Assembly: GCA_025667525.1 (NCBI GenBank)
Contig: CM046876.1
Location: forward strand, 484,364,557-484,428,556
Reading direction: 5' to 3'
Length of the DNA: 64,000 nt
Source of the DNA: Glebionis coronaria
Lineage: Eukaryota; Streptophyta; Magnoliopsida; Asterales; Asteraceae
In this document: in pieces, positions 45,797-57,050 of the stretch
Layout: the number at the start of each line of letters is the position of its first letter
How positions within the stretch are numbered: the first letter of the stretch is position 1
Translations under genes and position numbers: made by a program
Notes under the pieces: generated by a model
What the model was told of the DNA's origin: nothing
The model's database searches: none
The model's input: only the letters and a program-made list of their open reading frames with translations

Positions 45797-46708
45797 GTAT
45801 CAAATCGGCTTAATCATTCATGCAATACCATTTAATTAATTCCTTTTAAACTGGAATCGATCAATTTAAGTTTCTGCTTAATTAGGGTTTAAATTAATTG
45901 GGGGTTTTGCCTGGGGTTGATTCGGAATGGCACGAATTGAACTAATTTGGTCCTTAGAACACTTGAATCAAACGACTAAGTGCCTAATTAGAATAATCGT
46001 AACTGTTTTGAACATTCCGAATAGGAGGACTTTCCGAATAAGGCATTTATTCCGAATAGAAAGAACTTTCCGCATAGAAGATGTTTGATTTATTCCGCAT
46101 AGGCCTAATGTTCCGAATAGATTTTTTATTCCGAATAAGAAATTTTTCCGCATAGACCAAATCTTTCCGAATAAAGAATTTATTCCGCATAAGAGAAATC
46201 TTTCCGAATAAAGAATTTATTCCGCATAAGAGAAATCTTTCCGAATAAAGAATTTATTCCGCATAAGAGAAATCTTTCCGAATAGGATTTTTATTCCGCA
46301 TAAGAGAAATCTTTCCGAATAGAAATTTATTCCGTATAAGACCAATCTTTCCGAATAGAACTTTATTCCGCATAGACAGATTTTTTCCGAATAGAATGTT
46401 TATTCCGCATAAACAGATCTTTCCGAATAGTAGTTCTATTCCGCATAGGCTGTATATTCCGTATAGGACGATTTTTCCGTGTAGGCATGGCATTCCGCAT
46501 AGGAAAATTATTCCGCATAGTATGTTTACCATGTCATGTTTATTCCGGATAGTGGTTTATGCTCAGTTAAATGATTATTCTGAATGAAGGATGTTTGAGT
46601 GATTCTTGCAAGCTTAAGGGATTAGGTCATATGTTTAATGCTTAGGAATACAATCATAATGATATTCATTTTTTGTATGCTTCAACCTTTGTGTTTTATC
46701 TTAAGCAG
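45797..46708 (+). promoter_or_regulatory. Candidate intron in ORF3 leader
   Basis: Donor AAAAG|GTATCA at 45797, acceptor TTAAGCAG|AGACG ending at 46708, with a pyrimidine-rich stretch before it. The ORF3 ATG (46714) lies five bases into the downstream exon. The upstream exon would be the CT-rich segment ending at 45796. Based on consensus only. Confidence 0.4.
46010..46570. repeat. TTCCGAATA/TTCCGCATA array before ORF3
   Basis: About 30 units alternating TTCCGAATA and TTCCGCATA. Within 46110-46300 a 50-bp higher-order unit (ending GCATAAGAGAAATC) is repeated about three times. Confidence 0.8.
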
Positions 46709-46713
46709 AGACG

Positions 46714-48868
46714 ATGACTAACCCTACAGTACAACAAATACAAGACACGAGAGCCACCGCCATTGCCGAAGCCAAGACTCTAAAGTTTCTTCCAAACAAC
46801 TTCCGTTTGAAGGAGGTATCTCATTCTACCCATAATGGATTTAAGGTAGGTACAACCATACTTGATAAATCTCATCTAAAGCATGCGCTAAGAAGAAGTG
46901 CTTCAGTACCCTATGACTACCTTTACGAGTTCTGGGCTACCAAAGAGAGAACGTCGAACAAAATCACATTTTCCTTGGACAACAAGCAGCAGACGCTTAC
47001 TGTGTCAGACTTCAGGAAGATCTTTGGATTTCGGCCGACACTCAAAGGCCTATCATACTCAGCCAACCCAACTAAGGACCAGATCATGGAAATGTTCACT
47101 GCCATTGGATGTCTTGACATTCGAACCGCGTCTGAGTTTACTACTGCCAAAGTTGGTCAACCATGGAAAGCTATTTTTGGGATTCTAAGCCGATGTTTAA
47201 CACCCAAAACAACTGGGTTTGATGCTGTTCGTCCGCCAATCATCAAGATGTTTTATGGTATGTTTAAAGGTATGGGTATTGATTATGCATCATTGCTGTG
47301 GGAGGAGTTTACTTTTCAACTCTTCACAAACACGAAGGGTAAGGTTAAAAGTTACCAGTACCCTAGGTTCATTAAGCTGATCATACATTACTTTATGGAA
47401 AACGATGCATCCATTAATAAGCGTGCAGGTAGTCGTCACCACACGATGGATGATGATGATTTGGTAGACTTAAGGCAGGAGACTCATTCGAATACGGTTA
47501 TTCCTGGTCCCATTCCCAGTCATCTTATGACCGATGAGATTATCGCATCTGATGATTACAAGAACTTGCTACAAGAAATTGAGAATCAACGAGCAAGCAT
47601 TCTAGCAGGTGAAGACTCATCTACCACGGTTAAGAGCAAAGGTAAACGGAAGCAAGCAGCTTTACCTGAACCCAAAGCCAAAAAGAAGAAGACTGCAGTT
47701 AAGAAGGGAAAGGGTACGGCTGATGAGTTAGTTCTCCACGATGAAGAAGATATTGATGATCCCACTCTTAACAAGGCTGAGAGAAAAGCAATGAAGATAG
47801 CTCTCGAAAAGAGTAGGAGAGATACGGGTGGTAGTGGTTCGGGTGCACGGGTAAATATTGAGGAAGAGTACGAGGAGCCAGAGGATGTTTTTGAGTTTGG
47901 ATCACCTGAAAAGTATTCTACTTCGAAGGAGACATCCACCCCCCCTGTTTCAGCAAGTGTTGAAAAAGAGTCTACTCAACCTTTAGCAACTCAACTTCCA
48001 CCAATACAACCCTTACCAACCAGACCGGTTTCAACACCATTTCTTCCACCACCAATAACTCCCATCCTTAGTACCGTAGTAACAACCGAGCCTATTCCAT
48101 CAACCCAGAGCAGCTCTGCAACGTCTACAATGGCTGCATTGGTAATGGCCGAAATGTTGGATAAACATACGGATAATCACAAACGAGAGATGGATGAACT
48201 TCGCCAAGAGCTACATAGACGAGTTCAAAGTGAAGAAGCATCTAGGAAAGCTCAAGAAGAGTTGATTGCTAAGTTCGCTGCAGATATGGAATTTACACGT
48301 AAAGTTCATGCAGAAGAACTTGCTCAGGTCAAAAAGGCTGAAGCTGATAGGCATGCAGCACGAATTACGAGACTTCGAGAAATTAAGGATAACTATAAAG
48401 AGCAGAAAGAAGCTCTTGAAGCTTCTATTGAGCAGAGAGTCAAAGAATCCGTTGAATCCCTTATGCCTAAACTGCGTGATGAATTAAAGACACTCGCTGC
48501 TGATAACTTGATGATCAAGTCATCCAACCCTTCAGAATCCGCCTACAAGATTGCTTATGACTTGACGGATTTTGAATTGAAAAAGATCCTCAAAGCTCGT
48601 ATGAGGGAACTTGGATCGTTTGATAAATCTAGGATTCAACGGGCTCTCTTCAAATCCCTGAATGACGCTATCATGGAGGATGATAGGTTATTTAAAACGT
48701 TTGGAAGTGTGGTACCCTACCACATTCTCCCTGAGGAAGAAAGGGAAGAAAGTGAAGAAGAAGAGGGTACGGGTGAAGAAGAGGAAGAAGAAGAAGAAGA
48801 AGGAGAAGATAATGATGATGAGGATGATGATGATAAGAATGATGATGATGATAAGGATGACGATGATA

Positions 48869-48902
<34 letters not shown>

Positions 48903-50682
48903 GGATGATGATGATAATGATGGTAATGATGGTGGTGATGGTCACCAGGAGAGTGCTAGGGGGAGCAACGAGGATAACGATGAGGATGATGATGGGGGTG
49001 AACAGCCTAAAGAGGGGGATAAGGTTACCAGCTCAAAGAAACCTGCTAAGTCTGGAACCAAGTCCAAGAAAGATGCAGCGCAGAGGGACAAATCAACATC
49101 AACGGAATCAAGACGATCTAAGTGGCGCCACGATGTGAATGCTACAACAGCGTCATCGATTCCCGGTACTTCTGTTTCTGTATCTATACCTGTTACCACT
49201 AACCCTATTAGTCCTGTTGTTGTTGCTCCTGTGATTGCAGAATCGGTAACTGAACCTGAAGCTGCACAACACTCACCTGTTCATGACACTGCCAAGATGC
49301 CTGAATCAGAACAAGCAGATGTTCACGTCTCCACTCCTCTACAACAAGAACCACAATCTACAGTTCCAAGCACAAGGGACTGGGCAGACACGTTGGAGAT
49401 TGACGAGACTGCACCACCACAAGCTTGGATCACGGCAGCGGCGCAATATGATCCGATCACAGACGCTGATAAAGATGTTTTGTATCTCCGTATCCGCAGT
49501 CCGATTGACTTATGTGCATTTCTTGCTCATGAGTATAAGACTTCGGTTACTCCATCTTTGGTGAAGAAAGCGCTGAAGGATAAGAGACTTCGCGCCAAAA
49601 CCTGGTTAACCCAAATGGAGTTCGAGTATTATGCCGATGAGATCCTGAAAGCCCTGAATACCGTTCAACGGCCAGGTCTTCATGAATCAGAAAGAGCCCC
49701 ACCTCCACTTGATCCTACTCAAGATAATCAGATTGCTCTCGACTTCTTCGTCACCAATGATCTTGTGTATCTTCTGAAGGGGTCATCAAAGTACGCAACC
49801 TCCCTGACCTTGCTAAAAGCTGCCAACTGGGGGACAATACCCTTTATCGAGGAAAAGGTAAACCGACTCTGGGTCCCAAAGGTAAATCGTAATTATGATA
49901 TGTATGCTGTCATAGGTGCATTACACTGGGACGAACGAGTTCGAAGGGCGTACAGGGGCTGCTGTCTAGTCAATTCAGGGAGTAACGTTAGATCCGATAT
50001 CCGCATCTCCAGCATCTTAGGGTTGAAAACTGAAGCCAAGAATAGCTATTATCATGTGACGGAGATTCGCTTGAAAAGGGAGGATGACAGAGAATACAAA
50101 ATCCAGCAGGGAGATTTTTCTATCATTCGCCTTGAGGATATCGAAGATATGTTGCTTCTGATGACCCGAGATCAACTCACACATATTCCTCGTGAAGACC
50201 TCATTGCCTTGAATACAGCACTTCGTATGTTCACACGAAGCGTTGTTATCAAGAAACGAGTTGAAGATCTTCAGTTGGGAGTCGAAAGCTATCAAAGGAA
50301 GCTCAACTTAACCCGTCCAGTGAATCAAGTTCTACCTCAACATGTAGATAGATGTCCCTATACCGGCATTTCTGTCCCGAATTGCGGCATTTTCTACTTG
50401 AACAGTCGAGGCTTAATGAAGTTTATGAGGGTGGGTGAGCTTTATAAGTATAGTGATGGGACTCTTTTACAAGTCAGAGGAAAGTTGGAGCATCTTAATT
50501 CAGGTAGGACTTTACCAGAGATGACCGAGGATTGGCATAAGGGTTATCGGCAGATGGCGAATTATGTGATCAAGAAGATTGATCAAAAGCTCCGTGAACG
50601 TAGATTGATGAGGAGTTTGGAAAGATTCGTTGGTGGTAGACAATATCTAGTGCACCACAAGCTACTGCAACGATCCATCTAA
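46714..50682 (+). CDS. Element B ORF3: large accessory protein of unknown function
   Basis: Intact 1322 codons from ATG 46714. A folded-looking N-terminal domain comes first (1-300; YDYLYEFWATKERT, VSDFRKIFGFRPT, GMGIDYASLLWEEF). A Lys-rich nuclear-signal-like stretch follows (about 305-330, KAKKKKTAVKKGKG), then a Pro/Thr linker (410-480), a coiled coil (485-590), and a very acidic Glu then Asp run (about 673-762). A Ser/Thr linker leads to a conserved C-terminal domain (about 890-1310; YLLKGSSKYATSLTLLKAANWG, VEDLQLGVESYQRKLNL). No signal peptide or transmembrane helix, so it does not look like an envelope protein despite its position. No enzyme motif recognised. Degraded copies are at 26799-30101, 23802-24118, 18751-19428 and 8270-9034. 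Confidence 0.8.
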
Positions 50683-52971
50683 TGGGTCGTACATTTCAGG
50701 TCCACTTTATATTGGTTTTCAATTGTGAATATGTATATTTGTGAATATTGTGCTTGTACGGCTTGATGTAGTGTTAAGGTATGATAATTTTTCAAGAATT
50801 TCTCACGAGATTCTAAATCTTTCAAAATATATCATACTAAAGCACTACAACTATCCCTTATTAACTTAAGGGGGAGCATGAACATGTTCTATGGCCAAAC
50901 ATCGATTTCATTTTTACCCAAAGACCGGTTAATCCATTCAATATCCCAAATATTAATGGTTAACATTTTGGATAAGGGGAGAAAATGGGATTAAGGAGAT
51001 TTAAATGATAATTGGCTAAAAGATGAAAAAGACTTAACGATTATCCAACTTAATATGTGTAAAGCACGTGTTAAGGGGGAGCGTTTTTGATGAACAAAAC
51101 ACCTAAGGTACAAAACTTTTGATTTCAATATCACAAGTACCTTAAGTGATTTTCAATGATTTTTCATGGTGGCAATTCCTTCCCAAAACACGCTTAATTC
51201 ACGACGAAGGTGGTGACAAAAGGGTGGTAGGAATAGGTTTAGTCCAATGATTCATCGGAGCTGATGGAATCTTCCCAAGGACAATTCCCTAGATAGAATT
51301 AGAAGTCCTAGGAAAGATGGAGAAAGAATGTGAACGTAGCTGAATGCCGACCAAGTACTTAAGCTAGCACTGGAACAATCACAACAAGGTGCTAGTGATG
51401 ACGTATTGGTAAGCATTGAAGGGGTTGAAGAATGAAAAAGAATTGTAAAGATAAAGGGTGTAAAGAAAGAAGCCCTTCTTACAACTTTAGGCAGAAACCG
51501 GGTCAACACATATGCTATTGAGGTCATTTTTGCTAATGATTCTCGGTATTGAAGAAAGACATCATGGACCCAGTGATGCAATGTACAACCCTTCCCAGCT
51601 AACTCAAATATCTCTCAAAAGGTATTTGTTTTAATCACACGGAGATCAACACGTTATCTATTGGTTTATTCACTCCGAATAGACTGGTATTGAAAAGGTG
51701 GCACTCCTCTCCAGCCATCGCTCACTAAATAAAAACGCACAATCGAGTCTAGAGCCAAGAGATCATCAAAAGTCTCATTAGGACACTTTCCATTTATTCC
51801 TTGCTTTCTCACACACTGTGAAAAGTAAGAGATTTTCATGAGTCCTACGCAGTATTCCTGTAATATTGCCAGAACATCCGAGTAATACGCAAGTACTACA
51901 ATGAAGATGGAAATCCTGCTTGAGCCAACATCAAACAAGCTCATGGTAGGTTACACGTGCGGTTCTTTTAGAACCAATCTTGTGAAAAACTGGAAAGAAA
52001 CAGTGGTTTAATTCTTAATTGAACTTAAACTCGTTCCAGGCCTCTTCGCATTATCATATGATCTTGCCAGAACACTCAGAGTGACTCTTTATTGATCATA
52101 GTGACGAGTGGAAATCCTTCTAGTGTTAACATCAAACAGCACTTGGTAGGTGACGTGCAAGATTCTTTATGAATTGAGCTCGTGACAACTGGAAAGCAAC
52201 GATGGTGAAAATCTTAATTGAAATTCACTTGTTCCAGGTTTCATGAATTGACGGCTTCAAATCACAAGGATAATTTATCCAAGTGATTCACTCTTTATGT
52301 TCGCAGTCAGCTTTGGACGGTCGAATAAAGAGAACGGGTTTACCCGCGAAATCCTGTCAGGAAGTTACTTAATTGAAACTATCCGTCACGGGTACGATAT
52401 CTAATATCGTCCAACAGTCTTCACCGACCGGAGGTAAAATGCTACCGAATTAGAATAAAATGTTCAAAGCCATTTTATTCGTGTCGTTGCTGTGTACCTG
52501 TTAAAGACGGTGGCGTTGCTGTGTACCTGTTGAAGACGGTGGCGTTGCTGTGTACCTGTTGAAGACGGTGGCGTTGCTGTGTACCAGTGAAGACGGTGGT
52601 GTTGCGGTGTACCTGTAGAAGTCGTTCCCACATGCTTATGTTTTTCTGCATCAAAGTTTAGCAAAAATTCAAGAAAGTACAAGATAAAGTCTTCCGCTGT
52701 ACCAAACTCTGAAACTTTCGAGAATTCAACAAAAAGACATGAGTGTGTGGAACATGGAGTCACGAGGAGGCAAAATTCACAAGAAGGCAAAAGATCGCAC
52801 GTGAAAGGCCAAAGAACAATGCTCTCAAGCCCAAGCCAAAAAGATCAAACCAACATATTCACAACAAAAGAAAGAAAAGAAGAAAAGACTACGAGCTAAA
52901 GAACGAAGACTTAGTATAGTATGCTAGGTTTAGAACTTTGTAACGTGGAGTGACCTCCCTTAGGGGGAGAT
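50683..52971 (+). other. Element B 3' non-coding region and PPT
   Basis: 2.3 kb without a credible ORF, alignable with 30102-32335. Contains several TTAAGGGGGAG boxes (about 50867, 51070) and the final PPT CCTTAGGGGGAGAT at 52957-52971 against the LTR. Confidence 0.75.
52485..52620. repeat. 29-bp tandem repeat in element B 3' region
   Basis: Units start at 52485, 52514, 52543, 52572 and 52600 with core CGTTGCTGTGTACCTGTTGA and AGACGGTGG; about 4.8 copies. Element A has a single unit near 31940. Confidence 0.88.
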
Positions 52972-53301
52972 TGTTAGAAATACGTTTTAACGTATATTAG
53001 AAGTATCGGTCACTCCACAATATGATTTATGTTGTAATAGCTCGTAGTTAACAAATAGTTAATTGTTACTTATTAAGTTAAGTAAGAACCGGTCCATGGG
53101 CTTGTCATGGACCGGCCCAAGCCCAATGTAGCTTGGAAGTATAAATACCCCTTTCCACCATGGAAAGGGGTTGGTTGTTGTTCATTTGAAACTTTCATAT
53201 TAATAAAATCACACATAGTTTCTCTCTCTTTCTCTCTCTAGTTTCTCTCACTAGAAAACATCAACCCACTTCATAAATTCATAGGTTATCAATATTCTAC
53301 A
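52972..53301 (+). repeat. 3' LTR of copia element B
   Basis: 330 bp, apparently one difference from the 5' LTR (in the CATA[G/A]ATTCATAGG segment). Followed immediately by TT and a PBS. Confidence 0.9.
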
Positions 53302-53470
53302 TTTGGTATCAGAGCAAGGTCGTGAACGCGGACATGAGACGGAATTGTGAGTGTCAATGTAAACGTGAAAGTGAATGTAAACGTGGATGTGAACGAAATT
53401 TCTAGATGATATAATTGTTGGCGGAGTATCGTGAAATCGTACGGTCTCTTGATGAACTTCCTGCGGATCT
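53302..53470 (+). other. PBS and leader stub after element B 3' LTR
   Basis: TGGTATCAGAGC at 53304-53315 follows the LTR with the normal two-base spacer, then AAGGTCGTGAACGCGG and GTGAACGTGGATGTG-like repeats. So the shared LTR also looks like a 5' LTR of another, truncated copia copy. Confidence 0.7.
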
Positions 53471-53818
53471 ACTAACTGCATAAACCTTTCAAACGAAAGA
53501 AAGCGCGTAGGCTAGGTTAAATGGTCGAACGACGATCCAGATGGCATTATGATTCTTCTGAGCATGCTGTAGTCCGGTATCAAAATCCATGGAGATCTTT
53601 TCCACTTCCATTCGGAAATTTCCATCGGTTGAAATAACTACTAGCATGTTGGCGTTCTATCTTAACCTGCTGGTAAGTCAGGCATTTAGATTTGAACGTA
53701 ACTGCATCTTGTTTCATGTCGCTCCACCAAAATGTGGTTTGAGATCATGATACATTCGTAGGAACTAGATACATAGCAAATTTTGGAAGACTATGAGTCT
53801 CGGTAAATTGAACCTCTC

Positions 53819-54127
53819 TTAGCGTAGGATCCTCTGGAACACATAAATTTGTGCAAGATTCTCTCCTTTGCGCATAAGCTTAGTCATAGTGACTAACCGT
53901 AAGAAAAATGTGACCTTGTGTGTCACTGCGATCGACCAAAATTCGTACTTGAAAGAATTCAGTATGAAATTTCTTCTAACATAGAACTGTAACATAATAT
54001 GAAGAGGGTCTTCATGCTCTTCTCTAGACTTAGAGAAGGTCAGAATGTTAGAAATGATCAAAATGACGAACTTGTCCAGAGTTTCATGGAAGCTCGATTT
54101 CTCAAGTCCATAGTTACTGCTGGGCAT
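53819..54127 (-). pseudogene. pol: Ty3 RT catalytic-region remnant
   Basis: Contains an ETLDKFVILIISNILTFSKS-like stretch followed by REEHEDPLH, matching the part of Ty3 RT that normally carries the -DD- motif and SKSREEHEEHL. The two catalytic Asp are replaced (Ser-Asn), so it is dead. No start codon of its own is meaningful. Confidence 0.65.
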
Positions 54128-54258
54128 TCGTGAGACCTAAAGACGTAAACACGAATTCATACTGACCATAACGTGTGTGAAAAGCAGTCACGGAAATGTC
54201 TTACTCCTTCACTCGCCACTGATGATAGCCTAAATCATAAACTGATCTTGGAAGGTGT

Positions 54259-54540
54259 TTAGTGTTTGGTACTTGATCGGATAGATTTAATACCTGGGAG
54301 GGAATAACTATTATTATTGGTGATCCAGTTCAATTTACGGTACTTGACGCATAACTCCATGCTACCGTCCTTCTTCTTTGATAAACAGAACTGGCGCCAC
54401 TCAGGGTGATACACTCGGCGAATAAAACCTTGTTCCAACAACTCTTGTGGTTGTTCCTCCAACTCCTTGAGCTCAATGACAAACTTCACTTCAGGAATGG
54501 GTCGTATACTGGGTAGTTCTTCTGAAAATGCATCTTGGGG
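54259..54540 (-). pseudogene. pol: Ty3 RT N-terminal remnant
   Basis: Translates to EELPSIRPIPEVKFVIEL, then QELLEQGFIRR and KKKDGSMELCVKYRKLN, corresponding to the protease-RT linker and first RT blocks of Ty3 elements (LLDKGFIRPS and KKKDGSFRMCIDYRELN in typical relatives). Stops on both sides. Confidence 0.7.
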
Positions 54541-56370
54541 TCTTGAAACAATCGGATGGTCATGGGTTTAAGAATCTTTAGAATCGTATCATAAATGATA
54601 GCTATAAAGTCTTCGTACCCATGGGATAATAAGCACGTGCTGATAAAACAGAAATCATTTTTGCAGATTTTCCCGGTAGGAAAAACCCTAATGAAAGTAT
54701 TCAAGAGTCTGAACATCGCTGAATATAATCTGATATGAATGATGATCAATCGTAGCTTGACGTGTTTCTAATCAATCCATAATCAGAATCACATCGTACT
54801 CACATATGTCCAAGGAAAGTGCGATAGCAGAAAGGATCTTGTCGCCAAACTAGAATGAAAGCCCTTATATACATGGGTGATACAACGGCGTCTTTTATGG
54901 GCGTGGAATATATGTGACTGTGATCAAAAAATGAAAGTGCCATGTCAATATATGACATAAACGTGGCAGGTTTCACTGAGTGTGTTTCGCCCGTCTCACA
55001 CGGGACGAACACTGCGTGTCCAAACATGAACTATACATCAGCGATGGTACTAATTTTAGTGGCCTGATTAGCACATGGCTCAACAGGATGGGTATACCCC
55101 TTGGAGGGTGCCCTAAATTACTGAGGCCTAGTTCAGAAGTTATGCGCGAGTCGTGTGTCTTGACTCATGTTTTGAGAAATATACATATGACATGTGTCTT
55201 GACATGTGTCTTCAAAAAATACACGTAAGGCATGCGTCTTGATGGATTTCTTGGCATGTGTCCTCAGAAAATATGCGTGAGACGTGTGTCTTGACATGTG
55301 TCTCAAGATGTGAAATTGAATAAAGTTTAAATTCTTAGGTTGTTATGCCAGGATTGGCAGATCGGTTAGACTGCAGACCCATTGTATTTCTGATCACGCC
55401 CGTTACCAGAGTTTTTGTCGTTTGCAAAGTATATATTGTCAGGGTAGTTATCACTACCTCTTTGTCTGTCAGTTCCGCGACGGTCATTATCATGACGATG
55501 ATTCATGTAACTATTCAACTGAGTGGCCGGCTGGTACCGGTTCCCACTCATATGCCTGAACAGACAACTGAATGACGTGTGACATTTAACTAAAAGATAA
55601 GGACATGGATTGTGATGGAAATCGTATGGTGGTGAAGCATCTTTCTTGTCTGATCATTTCGATCTAACGCGTTTGTCTTCGTCTTGTAGGATCTCCAGGT
55701 TGTGAGCAGCATCAGCATATTGTAGAGTCTCCAATTATGAGCATCATCAGAATTTCATAAAATTTCCAACTTATGAGCAGCATCAGCATCTTGTGGAATA
55801 TTGGCAAATGGAAATACGCCTGAGGTGATTGAGAATCGACTAGCGAATACTCCTTGAGTACTGCAAGTGAAATACACCTGGGTTATGGTAAGTGTAGTAC
55901 AAAATGGGATACAGTACATGAGGTACACGTGGAGTATGGTACATGGAGTACACATGGAATGCACATGAGATGATCGATAGGGGTGTCGACCATCCGACAT
56001 GCTTTTGAATGATATAATTGATTACGGTTAGCAAAACCAAACTGAAGTGAGCAACAAGATAGCCTAGCTATTCCAGCTTAGACATAATTCTGGTTGCATA
56101 GAGAAACACGAAAACATGGTTCAACGAAATTCAACCATGATTTGCATGAAAGCATGATTAATGAAAACCAACCATGACTTGTCATTAAAACAGGATTAAA
56201 TGAGATCCGTCAATGTCTAGCATGAAAGCATAATCAACATGATGAAAACATATTCAACATAGGAAGACATAAAACATAAGCAGCATGAAGACGAAATCAA
56301 CATGAGAGTATGAAAACATCGTCGTCATAAAGAACATAAATACATAATCATAGAGATTTAACTTTAACAC
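54541..56370 (-). other. Ty3 gag/leader remnants, mostly unreadable
   Basis: Around 55366-55551 a minus-strand Asn/Arg/Asp-rich segment could be a gag tail. From 56100 to 56345 there are repeated ACATGAAAACATA(A)TCAA-like units. No intact ORF. Confidence 0.4.
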
Positions 56371-57050
56371 CCCTAATTTACATTGCGCAGCGGAAATACA
56401 CAATTGGGTGCTAAACACAAGTATCATCACACACAAGATATACTGAACGACTCATAAGAGACGCTCACACATAAAATATAAATAAGATTTCACACATTGT
56501 CTAAAACATAATTTCATCCATAATGTACTAAAACGACACCAGAGTAAAGCGTTTAGTCCCCACGGATCTCGACCATCAAACCAACAAGTTTCAGTACAGT
56601 ACATAAACATTTAGACAAATTGTTCAACAGTAAAAGGATAGAAATTGTTTTAGACCACAATACTTCAAAAGCAAACCCACAACATCTGTAGCAAAGCTCT
56701 ACCATTAATCACCTTCGATTACCTAAAACACATGCTTAAACGAGTCAACAATAATGTTGAGCGAGTCTATAGGTTTAATAAATCACATTTGAATACAAGA
56801 AGAAAATGAATCATAATCATTTTATAGAATTGTCGTGCACACAATCTATATCAAGGCAACTCATTGTATTCAAGCTCATGACACCGACCCCTTAACCAAT
56901 TAGTCACCAACGCCAAATGCCAGCATGACTAGATAAAACCATTGCCCCTCTAGGGTATTAGTTGCTAGATATATACCCAAATCTCATTCTCGTAAATTAT
57001 CATTCCCAGAGGTTACTCAACGTAATGCCCTGGTATAAGATAGGGTGGTT
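56371..57050 (-). repeat. Probable LTR of the decayed Ty3 element
   Basis: Minus strand ends TTTCCGCTGCGCAATGTAAA then TTAGGGGTGTTA, an ending I associate with chromovirus LTRs. The right boundary is uncertain and no partner was found. Confidence 0.35.

Larger units (their letters stand above)
44659..46713 (+). other. Element B region between pol and ORF3
   Basis: About 2 kb without a credible ORF. In order: short AACCATAAAAA repeats (44715-44800), a 75-bp tandem duplication (45321-45470), a 21-bp poly-C run (45648-45668), a CT-rich stretch resembling a plant 5' UTR (45669-45796), then a possible intron 45797-46708 full of TTCCGAATA/TTCCGCATA units. It could hold a promoter and leader for ORF3. 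Confidence 0.6.
32977..53301 (+). mobile_element. B: SIRE/Maximus-like Ty1/copia element, 20.3 kb
   Basis: LTRs of 330 bp (32977-33306, 52972-53301), PBS for initiator Met tRNA, gag, pol in protease-integrase-RT-RNase H order (copia), then a third ORF before the 3' LTR. N2 (2244 bp plus target repeat) is inserted in gag. LTRs differ at about one position, so integration or homogenisation was recent. There is no target duplication (AAGCA versus TTTGG), and a second PBS follows the 3' LTR, suggesting recombination with a neighbouring copy. Confidence 0.9.
53471..56370 (-). mobile_element. Decayed Ty3 element, minus strand
   Basis: Minus-strand fragments in Ty3 order: a gag-like region (about 55800-55300), the protease-RT junction and RT start (54540-54259), the RT catalytic region (54127-53819) and integrase start (about 53680-53480, with a FQPMEISEWKWKRSPW-like block seen in chromovirus-type integrases). 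Many stops; RT and integrase parts are shortened by deletions. The lineage is probably chromovirus (Tekay/Del-like), low certainty. Confidence 0.6.

Noticed and set aside
45970..46570. CRISPR-like array
   Set aside because: Units are short, irregular and without distinct spacers, in plant retroelement DNA; this is a degenerate tandem repeat.
48688..48945. Ile-rich, membrane-like minus-strand ORF
   Set aside because: It is the reverse complement of the GAT/GAA repeat coding the acidic run of ORF3.
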